DNA from: Neorhizobium petrolearium
GTDB lineage: Bacteria; Pseudomonadota; Alphaproteobacteria; Rhizobiales; Rhizobiaceae
Length of the DNA stretch: 64,000 nt
Direction: 5' to 3'
NCBI RefSeq assembly: GCF_017873175.1
Contig: NZ_JAGGJW010000009.1
Coordinates: forward strand, 235,852 to 299,851
Shown here: positions 41,540 to 50,142 of the stretch, piece by piece
Position numbering within the stretch: position 1 is the stretch's first letter
Layout of the letters: each line of letters starts with the position of its first letter
Program-made: the position numbers and the translations under genes
The notes under the pieces: model-generated
Told to the model about the DNA's origin: nothing
The model's database searches: none
The model's input: the letters and a program-made list of their open reading frames with translations, nothing else

Positions 41540-42421
41540 TCATTTCCGATCTGGAGTTTCACTGGTTATCCTCGGTGAGGCGGGATCGCGAGCAATTCCG
41601 AGCCGCAACGGTGTACGTGCGAATGCTTCCAGATAGGCTGCCAGCCCCTTGACCGTCATTTCAAGGATCAAAGTGCCATTTTCACTGGTCGCTTTTGCCG
41701 GATCTCCGAAATAGCCGCAGTCGTCTGCCTGGAAGATCGGCGGCCAGGCTGCACCAAACGCCGTTATGGGGTCATCCACGTGACCTGGCGCGATCCATGG
41801 CTGCACCAGACGAGCCGGAAGCCCTTCGATCGCCGATTGAATCCGCTGCTGGGTTTCGGAGGATGTCAATGCCATTGTTAGCGCCGCCTCCTGTTCGCAG
41901 GCATGGCCGGTTCGAGGCAGTCCACCTTTCAGGAGAGGCAGCCAATCCTTTTCGCCCGGCGCGAAATAATCGACCATGCCGACTGCATATCCGTCGGTCA
42001 CCATCTGGGCGCAGAGCGAGCGCAATGGCGCCGAATTGCCTCCGTGACCGTTGACGAAGACGAGGCGCGGAAATCCGGCGTCGAGAATTGACCGCGCTGT
42101 ATCGGCAAGAACGGCCAGATAGGTTTCCAGCCTCAGGCTGATCGTGCCGGGATGGCTGAGATGATGCGGAGAAAAGCCGACGGGCACGGCCGGTGCCACG
42201 ACGATTTCTACGCCGGTCACGCGGCTTGCGGCCAACTCTGCAACCGCGGACGCCAGGAACGTGTCGGTCTCCACGGGGAGGAAGTCGCCGTGCTGTTCGA
42301 TCGCCCCTGTCGGCACGACGACCAATGCACCTGCGTCCCGCTTGGTCGCGAGTTCCGCGCGCGTCAACTCGGCCCATATGAGCGAAGACGGCGCAAAATG
42401 CCGGGGTGCGATACCTGTCAT
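41540..42421 (-). CDS. Creatininase family amidohydrolase (copy 2)
   Basis: The 293-residue protein shows GAIEQHGDFLPVETDT near residue 40 with the Glu, His and Asp ligands, GTISLRLETY, VNGHGGNSAP and GHACEQEAAL, matching the creatininase family throughout. The ATG at 42421 has a modest AGGAAA upstream. It is the last gene of the run FAD oxidase, cupin, creatininase. It probably hydrolyses a cyclic or linear amide formed from or handed over by the oxidase; creatinine itself is only one possibility. Confidence 0.88.
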   Translation of the reverse strand: MTGIAPRHFAPSSLIWAELTRAELATKRDAGALVVVPTGAIEQHGDFLPVETDTFLASAVAELAASRVTGVEIVVAPAVPVGFSPHHLSHPGTISLRLETYLAVLADTARSILDAGFPRLVFVNGHGGNSAPLRSLCAQMVTDGYAVGMVDYFAPGEKDWLPLLKGGLPRTGHACEQEAALTMALTSSETQQRIQSAIEGLPARLVQPWIAPGHVDDPITAFGAAWPPIFQADDCGYFGDPAKATSENGTLILEMTVKGLAAYLEAFARTPLRLGIARDPASPRITSETPDRK

Positions 42422-42482
42422 AGTGGTTTTCCTCGTGCGTGGCGCAACTGGCAACTGCCACTTTACGGCGCCTGTACTGGAT

Positions 42483-42863
42483 TTACATATCGCCCGCCTC
42501 TTTCGAAGGATTGGCGCAGACGGCAATCACGAGGCCGGCTTCGCCGATAATGTGGCGGTATCGATAATTCTTGGGCAGATACATCGCGTCGCCCGGCCTA
42601 AAGATGTGTTCCTCGCCGGTTTCCTCAACGATCTGCTTCGACCAGCCATGCAGACAGTAGAGGATCACTTCATGCACACCGTCACCTTCGACCATCGTGT
42701 CGAAGTGCGGCATGTAGGTAGTGATGTGAAAGGAAATCGACGAGCCATGCAGCTTCTTGGTGACCAGCCGGTGGCTAAACTCCTGGCCCGGGTGCACCCA
42801 GGTCAGCGCAACCTCTTCTTGGCGCGACCATTTGATCTTGCCGCCGACTGTTTCTTCGCTCAT
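42483..42863 (-). CDS. Small cupin domain protein
   Basis: The 126-residue protein is one cupin barrel: the first motif is around FDTMVEGDGVHEVILYCLHG and the second around EEHIFRPGDAMYLPKNYRYRH, with the His/Glu ligands of the classic motif partly present. AAGGAG lies seven bases before the ATG at 42863. Single cupins of this size may be isomerases, dioxygenase-like enzymes or ligand sensors. Its place between an amine oxidase and a creatininase-like enzyme points to a catabolic step; the reaction is unknown. Confidence 0.85.
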   Translation of the reverse strand: MSEETVGGKIKWSRQEEVALTWVHPGQEFSHRLVTKKLHGSSISFHITTYMPHFDTMVEGDGVHEVILYCLHGWSKQIVEETGEEHIFRPGDAMYLPKNYRYRHIIGEAGLVIAVCANPSKEAGDM

Positions 42864-42913
42864 GTCATGACTCCTTGATTTGCAGAAATTGGATTTGCAG
42901 ATGTGTCGCGGCT

Positions 42914-44209
42914 TTATCGGAACCGTGCTTCGAAAGCGTCTCGCGCCTCCCAGACCGGAAGAATGAAGTGTGGCCCGAGTCCTGATATGCGGCTGAAAGG
43001 GATCGGGCGCGGCGCCGTCAGTGGCAATGTGAGATCCGCGTCGGCAACCTGCCCTGCGAGCCAAGGGCCGATCTCACGTCCCAAAGCCGTCGTCAGTGCC
43101 ACGCCACGGCCGTTGCAGCCGATCACGGCGTCGATACCGGGCTTGATTCGCATCATCCGCGGTAGAAAATCCAGCGTTCCGGCGATGATTCCCGTCCAAG
43201 AGTAGTCCACCCTGATCTGCGGAAGATCAGGCACGATGCGGCGTAGTCGATTTGCGAAGAGCCTGCGCGCCAACGCCATGCGGCCGGGCAGCGGCGGTAC
43301 CATCCCGCCGGTCACCAACCGTCCGTCCGGAGACCAACGCAATGCGAATGTGTGACGGCGCGTATCCGCGACCGGCGCCAGGTCCGGCAAAAGGCTCACC
43401 CGGAAATCCTTCGGCAACGGCTGAGTAGCAATCTGGAAAACACGCGCGGGTATGATCGAAGCGCGCAATTCCGGCAGCAGGTTGCCGACCAGCGCGTTGG
43501 TGGCCATCAGCACGCGGCGGGCACGGACCTCGCCGCCTGTCGTCAGCAGGCGCCAACCCTGACCATCGGGATCGATGCTCTTCACGGGACTGTCGCCGAA
43601 CAGCCGAACGCCTGCGGAGATAGCGGCACGGGCGAGCCCGTGCGCATAGGCTAGCGGTGTGATCTGGCCGCCCGATGCCACCCGGATCCCGCCATGCAGC
43701 GACGGCAGGCCGGTGCGTTTCAGCATGGCGTCGCGATCGAGCCACTCGGCATCGACGCCGGCGTTTACCAGCCGCGGCATGCGGCCATGAAGCGTCGCCT
43801 CGGCCGCGCGCGAATGTGCAGGTTGCAACCAGCCGTTCTGGACGGCATCGCAATCGATCTCGTGGCGCCTGATCAGGTCGAACACCGCCTTGCCGGATTC
43901 AGCGACAAGTTTCAGCAGGCGCCCCGCATGATCGGCGCCGAGTACGGCCACAACCTCTGAGGGCCCCAGCGATGTCTTGAGGCTCGGAACCACAAAGCCT
44001 GTATTGCGCCCGGACGCGCCGAAGCCGGGCTGCTGACTTTCCAGCACAACGACGTCGAGCCCTGCCTCAGCCGCATGCAGGGCGGATGAAAGGCCAAGGT
44101 AACCCGCACCCACCACCACGACATCAGCGGCGATCGTTCCCGTCAGCTTTGCACATTTGGGCGGGGATGGCGTGATAGCCTCCCACAATGACCCGACTTC
44201 CATCATCAT
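42914..44209 (-). CDS. FAD-dependent oxidoreductase (DAO/glycine oxidase family)
   Basis: The 431-residue protein has the FAD-binding GAGYLGLSSALHAAEAGLDV motif near residue 34, a GFGASGRNTGFVVP segment and the C-terminal GCNGRGVALTTALGREI motif of D-amino acid oxidase/glycine oxidase/sarcosine-oxidase-like enzymes. It would oxidise a primary or secondary amine of an amino acid to an imine and pass electrons to oxygen or a quinone. Several consecutive ATG codons make the start uncertain by a few residues. It lies 60 bases after the GntR stop on the same strand. Confidence 0.9.
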   Translation of the reverse strand: MMMEVGSLWEAITPSPPKCAKLTGTIAADVVVVGAGYLGLSSALHAAEAGLDVVVLESQQPGFGASGRNTGFVVPSLKTSLGPSEVVAVLGADHAGRLLKLVAESGKAVFDLIRRHEIDCDAVQNGWLQPAHSRAAEATLHGRMPRLVNAGVDAEWLDRDAMLKRTGLPSLHGGIRVASGGQITPLAYAHGLARAAISAGVRLFGDSPVKSIDPDGQGWRLLTTGGEVRARRVLMATNALVGNLLPELRASIIPARVFQIATQPLPKDFRVSLLPDLAPVADTRRHTFALRWSPDGRLVTGGMVPPLPGRMALARRLFANRLRRIVPDLPQIRVDYSWTGIIAGTLDFLPRMMRIKPGIDAVIGCNGRGVALTTALGREIGPWLAGQVADADLTLPLTAPRPIPFSRISGLGPHFILPVWEARDAFEARFR

Positions 44210-44270
44210 TCCTGTTCATGCGGGACCTTGGCCCCTCGCCTTTCGAGTTTCGGAGCGAGATCTCCCCGTG

Positions 44271-44987
44271 CTAGAGATTAATCAGGTCGTATCCCCGCCC
44301 TGTCGCGAGCGCCTGGAACAGGCCCTGGCGCGTCTGTTCGTTGTGGCGGATCATGATTTCCCGTGCAGCCGTCTGGTCACCACGGGCCAAGGTTTCCACG
44401 ATCTGGTGGTGGGATACGGTCGTCTCGTTGTTCACGTCCCGCAGTTGTGCACCGAGATAAAAGAAGCGCTCCAGCGCATCGATCTGGTGGGTCAGGAGCT
44501 GGACGAGCCTTCCATTGCCGGTTGCTTCCACGATTGCCAGATGGAACTCCCGATTGGAGCGGATGAATGTCGCAAGGCTGAGCTGCTCACCCTGATTATA
44601 AGTCGCATCCGCAAGAGAGTTCAGATGGTCAATCTGTTCCGCGGTCAACTTTGTGCAGGCAAGTTCGGCGGCTCCCGCTTCCAGAATGGTTCGCACGTCG
44701 AACAGCTCGTCCATGTCCGCAAAGGTGATCGGCGTGACCTGATAGCCGCGGCGGGGAAAAGATCTGACCAATCCTTCCTGCCGCAAGGCCGCCAAGGCTT
44801 CGCGAGCCGGCGTCTTGGAAATGTCGAAGCGCTCTGCAACTTCGGCTTCATTCAATTCCTGACCCGGACGGATGACGCAAGTCAAAATCTGGGTTCGTAG
44901 AGTATCGTAAACCTGCTCGGTCAGCGAAGCAGGCTTTGCCGGCTGTACCACACGCCGCCGCTTCCTGATTGCCATCGTCTCAACCAT
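44271..44987 (-). CDS. GntR family regulator, FadR/FCD subgroup
   Basis: The 238-residue protein has an N-terminal winged helix (SLTEQVYDTLRTQILTCVIR, then ELNEAEVAERFDISKTPAREAL) and an all-helical FCD effector domain with the Asp/His metal ligand pattern (residues FDVRTILE, FIRSNREFHLAIVEATGN, HHQIVETL). FCD regulators often respond to carboxylates or amino acids. It lies between the ABC operon and the FAD oxidase operon on the same strand, so it may control both. The binding site was not identified with confidence. Confidence 0.92.
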   Translation of the reverse strand: MVETMAIRKRRRVVQPAKPASLTEQVYDTLRTQILTCVIRPGQELNEAEVAERFDISKTPAREALAALRQEGLVRSFPRRGYQVTPITFADMDELFDVRTILEAGAAELACTKLTAEQIDHLNSLADATYNQGEQLSLATFIRSNREFHLAIVEATGNGRLVQLLTHQIDALERFFYLGAQLRDVNNETTVSHHQIVETLARGDQTAAREIMIRHNEQTRQGLFQALATGRGYDLINL

Positions 44988-45119
44988 GCACTCTCCTATC
45001 TGTAACTCGGCGTTTCGGCCCGCAATTCAGCGACTGCTCAGGCAGATATGCACGTCCAAAGCGCAACGAATAGACGGCGTTCCTCAACCAGCAAACAATT
45101 CCTCATGGCTTATCCCTGA

Positions 45120-46616
45120 CTATCCTTCGCGAGACAGGAAAGTGCGGAAGTAGTCCGGCGCTTTGTCGCCGAAGGCCTGATCGCGCGGCAGATCCATCAA
45201 AAGGCGCCCACGCTCCATGTAGACGATGCGGTCGGCGATCCGGCGGGCAAAGCCGATCTCATGGGTGACAATAACCATCGTCAGACCCTGGGCTGCCAGA
45301 TCCGCCATCACGGCGAGCACGCCCCCGATCGATTCCGGATCCAGCGCGGATGTGGGTTCGTCGAAAAGCACGGCATCCGGCTTCATCGACAATGCCCGCG
45401 CAATGGCGACGCGCTGGCGCTGCCCGCCAGACAGTTCCACGGGATAGGAATGCACCTTGTCCCCAAGACCGACCGCTTCGAGCAGCTCATCCGCTGCCGC
45501 CAAAGCTTCCTCCTTTTTAATGCCCAGCAGCCGGCGCGGGCCGAGAGCAACGTTCTGGCGGGCTGTCATCGTCGGGAACAGGGCGAAACTCTGGAACACC
45601 ATGCCAAGGCGCCGGCGGCGCTTGTCAAGCATACGCTCCGGTCGGGGAATACGCCGCGCGGCATCCGCCCATGGCAGGCTTTCTCCATTCAGCAGCACGT
45701 CACCGCTGTCTGTCGGTTCGATCCAGTTCAACGCCCGCAGCAACGTGCTCTTGCCCGACCCCGACGGTCCGAGAATTACCACGACCTCACCCTTTCCGAC
45801 GGAAAGCGAGACATCGTCCAGCCCTTTGATCGGACCGAAGCTTCGGGTGAGGTTGCGGGCTTCGAGCACGGGGTAGAGACGGGAGGGGGCATCCGGGGCC
45901 GGGTCCGCTCGCACCACCGTGCGCTCAACGATCGGCGGCGGTGCAGACACATGGCTGGAGGTCTTCAGCGCAACCGCCTTTTCTACCCGGTACTGTATGA
46001 GCGTCCAGATCGTCAGGATGGCGAGATACCAGAGTGCGACGGCGAGGTAGACTTCCAGCGGACGGGTGGTCGATTGAGCCAGTTGCTGTGAAACGCGCAA
46101 GAGCTCGGCAAAAGAGATCGCCGCGAGCAGCGAGGTTGCCTTGATCATGTAGCTGAAGTTATTGCCGAGCGGCGGCACGATCGCCCGGATCGCCTGCGGA
46201 AACACCACCGTGAGGAAGATTTGCCACGGATGCAGACCCAGCGCCAGTCCGGCCTCGCGCTGGTCGCGCGAGACGGACAACAGCCCGCCGCGCACGATAT
46301 CGGCCATGCGGGCACCCTCGTTCAGGCCGAGCGACAGCAGGCCGGTGGCGACAAGGCTCAGCGGGACGCCCATCTGCGGCAGCGCCGAATAGAAGAACAG
46401 GATCTGCGCCAAAAGCGGAGTACCCTTGAATACCCAGATGAAACCGAGTGCCGGCCAGCGCATCAGCTTTGGCGCCGCCAGCATGCCCGCCAAAAGAAAA
46501 CCCAGGACCGTTCCGATCATCTGGGCGACGACGGCAACCCAGATCGTCACCCAGGCCGCTTTCAGCAGCAAGGGCGAGTGGAGTATATCCAGGAATATAC
46601 CTGCGTCGAAACCCAC
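45120..46616 (-). CDS. Polar amino acid ABC permease fused to its ATPase
   Basis: The 498-residue protein joins a HisMQ-type permease (residues 1-215, with LGLNEGARMADIVRGGLLSV and the EAA-like loop QREAGLALGLHPWQIFLTVVFPQ in part) to a GlnQ/HisP-type ATPase (residues about 250-498: Walker A GPSGSGKST at 283-291, signature LSGGQRQR, Walker B VLFDEPTSALD, switch THEIG). A Pro-rich linker (about 220-248) joins them. The frame is continuous and both halves are complete, so this is a true fusion. A separate permease (47745) and receptor (48471) complete the importer. Confidence 0.93.
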   Translation of the reverse strand: MGFDAGIFLDILHSPLLLKAAWVTIWVAVVAQMIGTVLGFLLAGMLAAPKLMRWPALGFIWVFKGTPLLAQILFFYSALPQMGVPLSLVATGLLSLGLNEGARMADIVRGGLLSVSRDQREAGLALGLHPWQIFLTVVFPQAIRAIVPPLGNNFSYMIKATSLLAAISFAELLRVSQQLAQSTTRPLEVYLAVALWYLAILTIWTLIQYRVEKAVALKTSSHVSAPPPIVERTVVRADPAPDAPSRLYPVLEARNLTRSFGPIKGLDDVSLSVGKGEVVVILGPSGSGKSTLLRALNWIEPTDSGDVLLNGESLPWADAARRIPRPERMLDKRRRRLGMVFQSFALFPTMTARQNVALGPRRLLGIKKEEALAAADELLEAVGLGDKVHSYPVELSGGQRQRVAIARALSMKPDAVLFDEPTSALDPESIGGVLAVMADLAAQGLTMVIVTHEIGFARRIADRIVYMERGRLLMDLPRDQAFGDKAPDYFRTFLSREG

Positions 46617-46620
46617 GAAC

Positions 46621-47718
46621 TCAGACCTTTCTTGTCACCGGCAGGTAACCCGGCCTTGCCTGGCGCAACGGATCGACCGCATAGCGCGAAAGACCGCGCA
46701 CGGTGCCGCCTGTCGGAAGGTCCAGCGGCGACACGAGGCCTGGCTCTGCCTCGGCCACCGGAACGATTGCGTTGGCCATGATATTGGCCGCGCCGAACAG
46801 CGACTGCATGGCAGGCTTGATCGACATCTTCACCGGCATGGCGCCGTCGATCTCGATGCGATCCTCCTCGACCAGGTTGAACTTCTCCGGCTGGTAATAC
46901 ATCGCAAGTGAGGTGCTGAGCACTTCCCTGCCCTGATGCAACGCCCGGGCACGCTGGGTGATGCCGATGACACGGCCTGGAGGCAGGACGCCGAGCGTCG
47001 GGTCGCCGCTGTCGACCTCGAAATCAGCCGTTTCCAGATCCCATGCCTCCGTAATCTCGTCGATATCGAGATTGAGAGCATCCGCGATGCGGATCAGCGA
47101 TTCCGGCGCACCCATGTGTCCCTCGACGCGGCCATCGGCGATGCGGCGGTTGAACTCCTCGGGCGTCAGGCCGTAGCCGACATGCTCGATATCCCCCGGC
47201 CCCGTGCCGGTGACGTCGATGCAGCGGTGAATGGTCAGGCGCTTCACGGCGCTGGTGCCGCGCGCCAGAACCAGCGGAAGAACGTCATAGGAAAATCCGG
47301 GATTGATGCCCGTGCCGGTAATCGACACACCATTGGCCCGCGCCGCACTGTCCAGCGCTTCAGCGAACGCGCTGTAACGAAGGGCGGGATAGAACATGGA
47401 TTCGGCGGCCGATACCACGTTGAGGCCGGCGTTCAGGGCTGCAAGCAACTGGTCCTTGATGAGGTGTGGCTTGGATTCCGTCATATGCACCAGCACGTCT
47501 GGCGTCTTCGAAAGCCCGGCCAGCGCCGAAGCGAGGTCGCCGACAATCTTGACGCTGCCGAAACGCTGATAGCCCGTAACGTCGGCCAGCGTGCGGCCGA
47601 TCTTGGACGCATCGATATCCACGGCCGCGACGATCTCGACGGAAGGATAGTCGCCTTCGAGTACGCGCAGCAGTCGACCGCCCATGGCGCCGATACCGAA
47701 CAAAATAGCGGTCTTCAT
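46621..47718 (-). CDS. DapB/2,4-diaminopentanoate dehydrogenase-like oxidoreductase
   Basis: The 365-residue protein starts with a Rossmann motif GIGAMGGRLLRVL and has a DapB-like N-terminal domain (VEIVAAVDIDASKIGR) followed by VLVHMTESKPHL and a C-terminal domain with TGTGINPGFSYDVLPL. It is longer than DapB (about 270) and fits the dihydrodipicolinate-reductase-like family that includes 2,4-diaminopentanoate dehydrogenase. It lies inside the ABC transporter operon between two permease genes. It likely acts on an imported amino acid or imine; the substrate is open. Confidence 0.8.
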   Translation of the reverse strand: MKTAILFGIGAMGGRLLRVLEGDYPSVEIVAAVDIDASKIGRTLADVTGYQRFGSVKIVGDLASALAGLSKTPDVLVHMTESKPHLIKDQLLAALNAGLNVVSAAESMFYPALRYSAFAEALDSAARANGVSITGTGINPGFSYDVLPLVLARGTSAVKRLTIHRCIDVTGTGPGDIEHVGYGLTPEEFNRRIADGRVEGHMGAPESLIRIADALNLDIDEITEAWDLETADFEVDSGDPTLGVLPPGRVIGITQRARALHQGREVLSTSLAMYYQPEKFNLVEEDRIEIDGAMPVKMSIKPAMQSLFGAANIMANAIVPVAEAEPGLVSPLDLPTGGTVRGLSRYAVDPLRQARPGYLPVTRKV

Positions 47719-47744
47719 TTCAGTCTCTCCGGAATACGAGTGTC

Positions 47745-48455
47745 TCAACCTTCGGCCACCGGGGTCGCGACATTGGTCATGTTTCGTTTGACGCTGCCCG
47801 CTGCGGCGTAGCGCTCAAGCTGGCGCTGCACGATGATCCAGGCGGAATACATCAGCAGGTACCAGAAGGCGGCGACGGCATAGAGCTCGATGACGGCGTA
47901 GGTTTCGTTGATGGCTGTTCGCGTGACGCGCAAAAGCTCACTGAAGGAAATCACCGAAAGGAGCGAGGTGGTGCGCATCATGGAGGAAAATTCGTTGCCG
48001 AACGGCGGCAGGATCAACCGTACCGATTGCGGCAGGATCACGTGCAGCATCGCGCCGAGCCAACTCATCCCCATCGCGCGAGCGGCCTGCATCTGGTCGG
48101 GCGGTACGCTTTGCATGGCACCGCGGATGATCTCGGACATATAGGCACCCGAGTAACAACCCAGGCCGATCAGTCCAGCCTCCAGAACTCCAAGACGGAT
48201 GCCGAGCTGGGGCAAGCCGAAATAGAGAAGGAAAAGCTGCACAAGCGGGGGGGTGCCACGCCAAAGCCATACCCAGGTTCCGGAAAAAAACTGCAAAGGC
48301 CAGTGCCTCGACAGGGCACACAGTGCAAGGATCAGCCCGATGACAGTTCCGATGGCCTGCGCGGCGATCGCGACCAGCAGAGTGACGCCAGCCACGGTCG
48401 CGAACCGTGGCTGTGCCAAATAATGCAGGAACGTCTCGATCGAGAACTGCATCAA
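47745..48455 (-). CDS. Polar amino acid ABC permease, HisM/GlnP-like
   Basis: The 236-residue membrane protein has about five helices and the family loop GAYMSEIIRGAMQSVPPDQM followed by QAARAMGMSWLGAMLHVILPQ. It starts 15 bases after the receptor stop. It would form the second half of the channel with the permease part of the fusion protein at 45120. An ATG one codon downstream (48452) is an alternative start. Confidence 0.92.
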   Translation of the reverse strand: MMQFSIETFLHYLAQPRFATVAGVTLLVAIAAQAIGTVIGLILALCALSRHWPLQFFSGTWVWLWRGTPPLVQLFLLYFGLPQLGIRLGVLEAGLIGLGCYSGAYMSEIIRGAMQSVPPDQMQAARAMGMSWLGAMLHVILPQSVRLILPPFGNEFSSMMRTTSLLSVISFSELLRVTRTAINETYAVIELYAVAAFWYLLMYSAWIIVQRQLERYAAAGSVKRNMTNVATPVAEG

Positions 48456-48470
48456 TCACCCTAGATCAAA

Positions 48471-49307
48471 TTATTGCGGATTAAGGACGAAGGCATCGAC
48501 CGGCGCTACGCCCCATTTCTCGACGATCTTGTTGTAGGTGCCGTCCGCGCGCATCTCATCCAGCGCCTTGACGATCATATTCGCAAGCTCGGTATTGTCT
48601 TTCAGCGTGGTGATCGCCAGGCGATTGGCCGCGTTGCCGGTGAAGGCCATCTCGAACGGCCCCTTGCTGGTGGAGATGTAGTAGGCCGCCTGTGGATCGT
48701 TCAGGTAGGCTGCATCGACCTGTTTGGTCACCGCTGCCTGGATCGCCTCCGAATTTGAATCGAAGGCACGGATGTCGATCGCCTTCTTTCCGGCCGCGAC
48801 CATGCGGTCGCTCTGCGCCTGGAGGTTCTTGTTGGTCGTGCCACCGGCGGCAACCGAGACGACCTTGCCGGCCAGACCGTCGAAGCAGGCATTGTAGCTT
48901 TCGGGCACGCCGATCTTGCCCTCGCATGAAATACCGTCCGGGTTGCCCTTCGGGACCATCAGACCTTCGCCCCACTGGACGTAGGCGATCATGTTCATGA
49001 TCTTCAGGCGGTCTGGGTTGATGAAGATCGCGGTGCAAAGGCTGTCGAACCGCTTGGCCTGCAGGCCCGGGACCAGGCCGGGAAATGCAAGGTTCGTCCA
49101 CTCGACCTCCTGGCCGAGGCGCTTGCCGATCTCGCCGCACATATCGACGTTAAGGCCATCCTTTTGCCCGTCGGTGCGGATAAACTGGTTCGGAGCAGCT
49201 GCGAAATCCGCCGCAAAGGATATCTTCCCCTTGGTCAATGTCGGCTCCGCCAGAGCGGAGGTCGCCATCATAGCCAGGAAAGCAAGGCTCAGTGTTTTCT
49301 TCATCAT
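48471..49307 (-). CDS. ABC transporter family 3 substrate-binding protein
   Basis: The 278-residue product has a signal peptide (MMKKTLSLAFLAMMATSALA) and the SBP_bac_3 pattern (ISFAADFAAAPNQF, DGLNVDMCGEIGKRLG, RFDSLCTAIFINPDR). Four Cys residues in the mature part may form disulphides. The ATG at 49307 has AGGGG seven bases upstream. It is the receptor for the permease (47745) and permease-ATPase fusion (45120) in the same operon. The ligand is probably an amino acid or small cyclic derivative. Confidence 0.92.
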   Translation of the reverse strand: MMKKTLSLAFLAMMATSALAEPTLTKGKISFAADFAAAPNQFIRTDGQKDGLNVDMCGEIGKRLGQEVEWTNLAFPGLVPGLQAKRFDSLCTAIFINPDRLKIMNMIAYVQWGEGLMVPKGNPDGISCEGKIGVPESYNACFDGLAGKVVSVAAGGTTNKNLQAQSDRMVAAGKKAIDIRAFDSNSEAIQAAVTKQVDAAYLNDPQAAYYISTSKGPFEMAFTGNAANRLAITTLKDNTELANMIVKALDEMRADGTYNKIVEKWGVAPVDAFVLNPQ

Positions 49308-49377
49308 GTCATTCCCCTTTTTCGATTGATTGGACACACTCGGTAGTTCTCTCGTCTGGCTTGCGGATCCAGAATTC

Positions 49378-50142
49378 TCAAATGTTGCGCAGCATCCCTC
49401 CGTCGACGCGGATCATCGAACCGGTTACGAAACTCGCTTGGGCACTTGCCAGGAATGCCACCACCGCTGCAAATTCTTCAGGCGTTCCGTATCGTCCAGC
49501 CGGGATGGTCGCGCGGCTTTCCGTTTGGATCGCCTCGAGCGACGAACCGCTGCGCTGAGCCTTGCCCTCGTCCAGTTCGCGTACCCGGTCCGTGGCAATC
49601 CGTCCGGGCAGGACCATGTTGACGGTGACACCACTTGCTGCGACTTCGGCTGCGAGCGTCTTGGACCAGCCAGCCACCGCACTTCGCACACCGTTCGACA
49701 GGGCAAGCCCCGCGATCGGTGCCTCGACGCCTGAAGAGCCGATTGTAATAATGCGGCCGAAGCCACGCTCTAACATCCTGGGAAGAAGGGTGTCCGTCAG
49801 CGCGAACAACGACGTTGCCATTGCCGAGAACGCCGATTGCCAGGCCGCAACGCTTTGCCCCCGGGCCGGACCGGCAGCGGGGCCGCCGCTATTATTGACC
49901 AGGATATCGATGTCCTCCTCCGCCATACGGGCGGCGAGATCGGAAACGGAGGCCGGGTCGGAGAGATCGAGCACGACCGGTGTCACGGCCAGCCCAGCCG
50001 CCCATTGCGCAACCGAAGACGTGTTGCGCGCTGCGCCAAACACAGTCGCACCTTCCTCTGCCAAGAGCTTGGCACAGGCCGCGCCCAGTCCGCGACTGGC
50101 ACCAAGAACCAGCGCCTTGCGGCCGACAAATCCGTAATCCAT
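49378..50142 (-). CDS. Short-chain dehydrogenase/reductase (SDR)
   Basis: The 254-residue SDR has VLGASRGLGAACAKLL as its nucleotide motif, NNSGGPAAG in place of the usual NNAG, an IGSSGVEAP serine segment and a C-terminal VDGGMLRNI. The usual catalytic Tyr-x-x-x-Lys appears altered: the region reads LSNGVRSAVAGWSKTLA, where the Tyr and Lys expected about 13 residues after the Ser are not evident as YxxxK. It may be catalytically changed. The start overlaps the DapA-like stop (TGATG), so it is co-translated with the hydantoin-type enzymes. Confidence 0.87.
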   Translation of the reverse strand: MDYGFVGRKALVLGASRGLGAACAKLLAEEGATVFGAARNTSSVAQWAAGLAVTPVVLDLSDPASVSDLAARMAEEDIDILVNNSGGPAAGPARGQSVAAWQSAFSAMATSLFALTDTLLPRMLERGFGRIITIGSSGVEAPIAGLALSNGVRSAVAGWSKTLAAEVAASGVTVNMVLPGRIATDRVRELDEGKAQRSGSSLEAIQTESRATIPAGRYGTPEEFAAVVAFLASAQASFVTGSMIRVDGGMLRNI

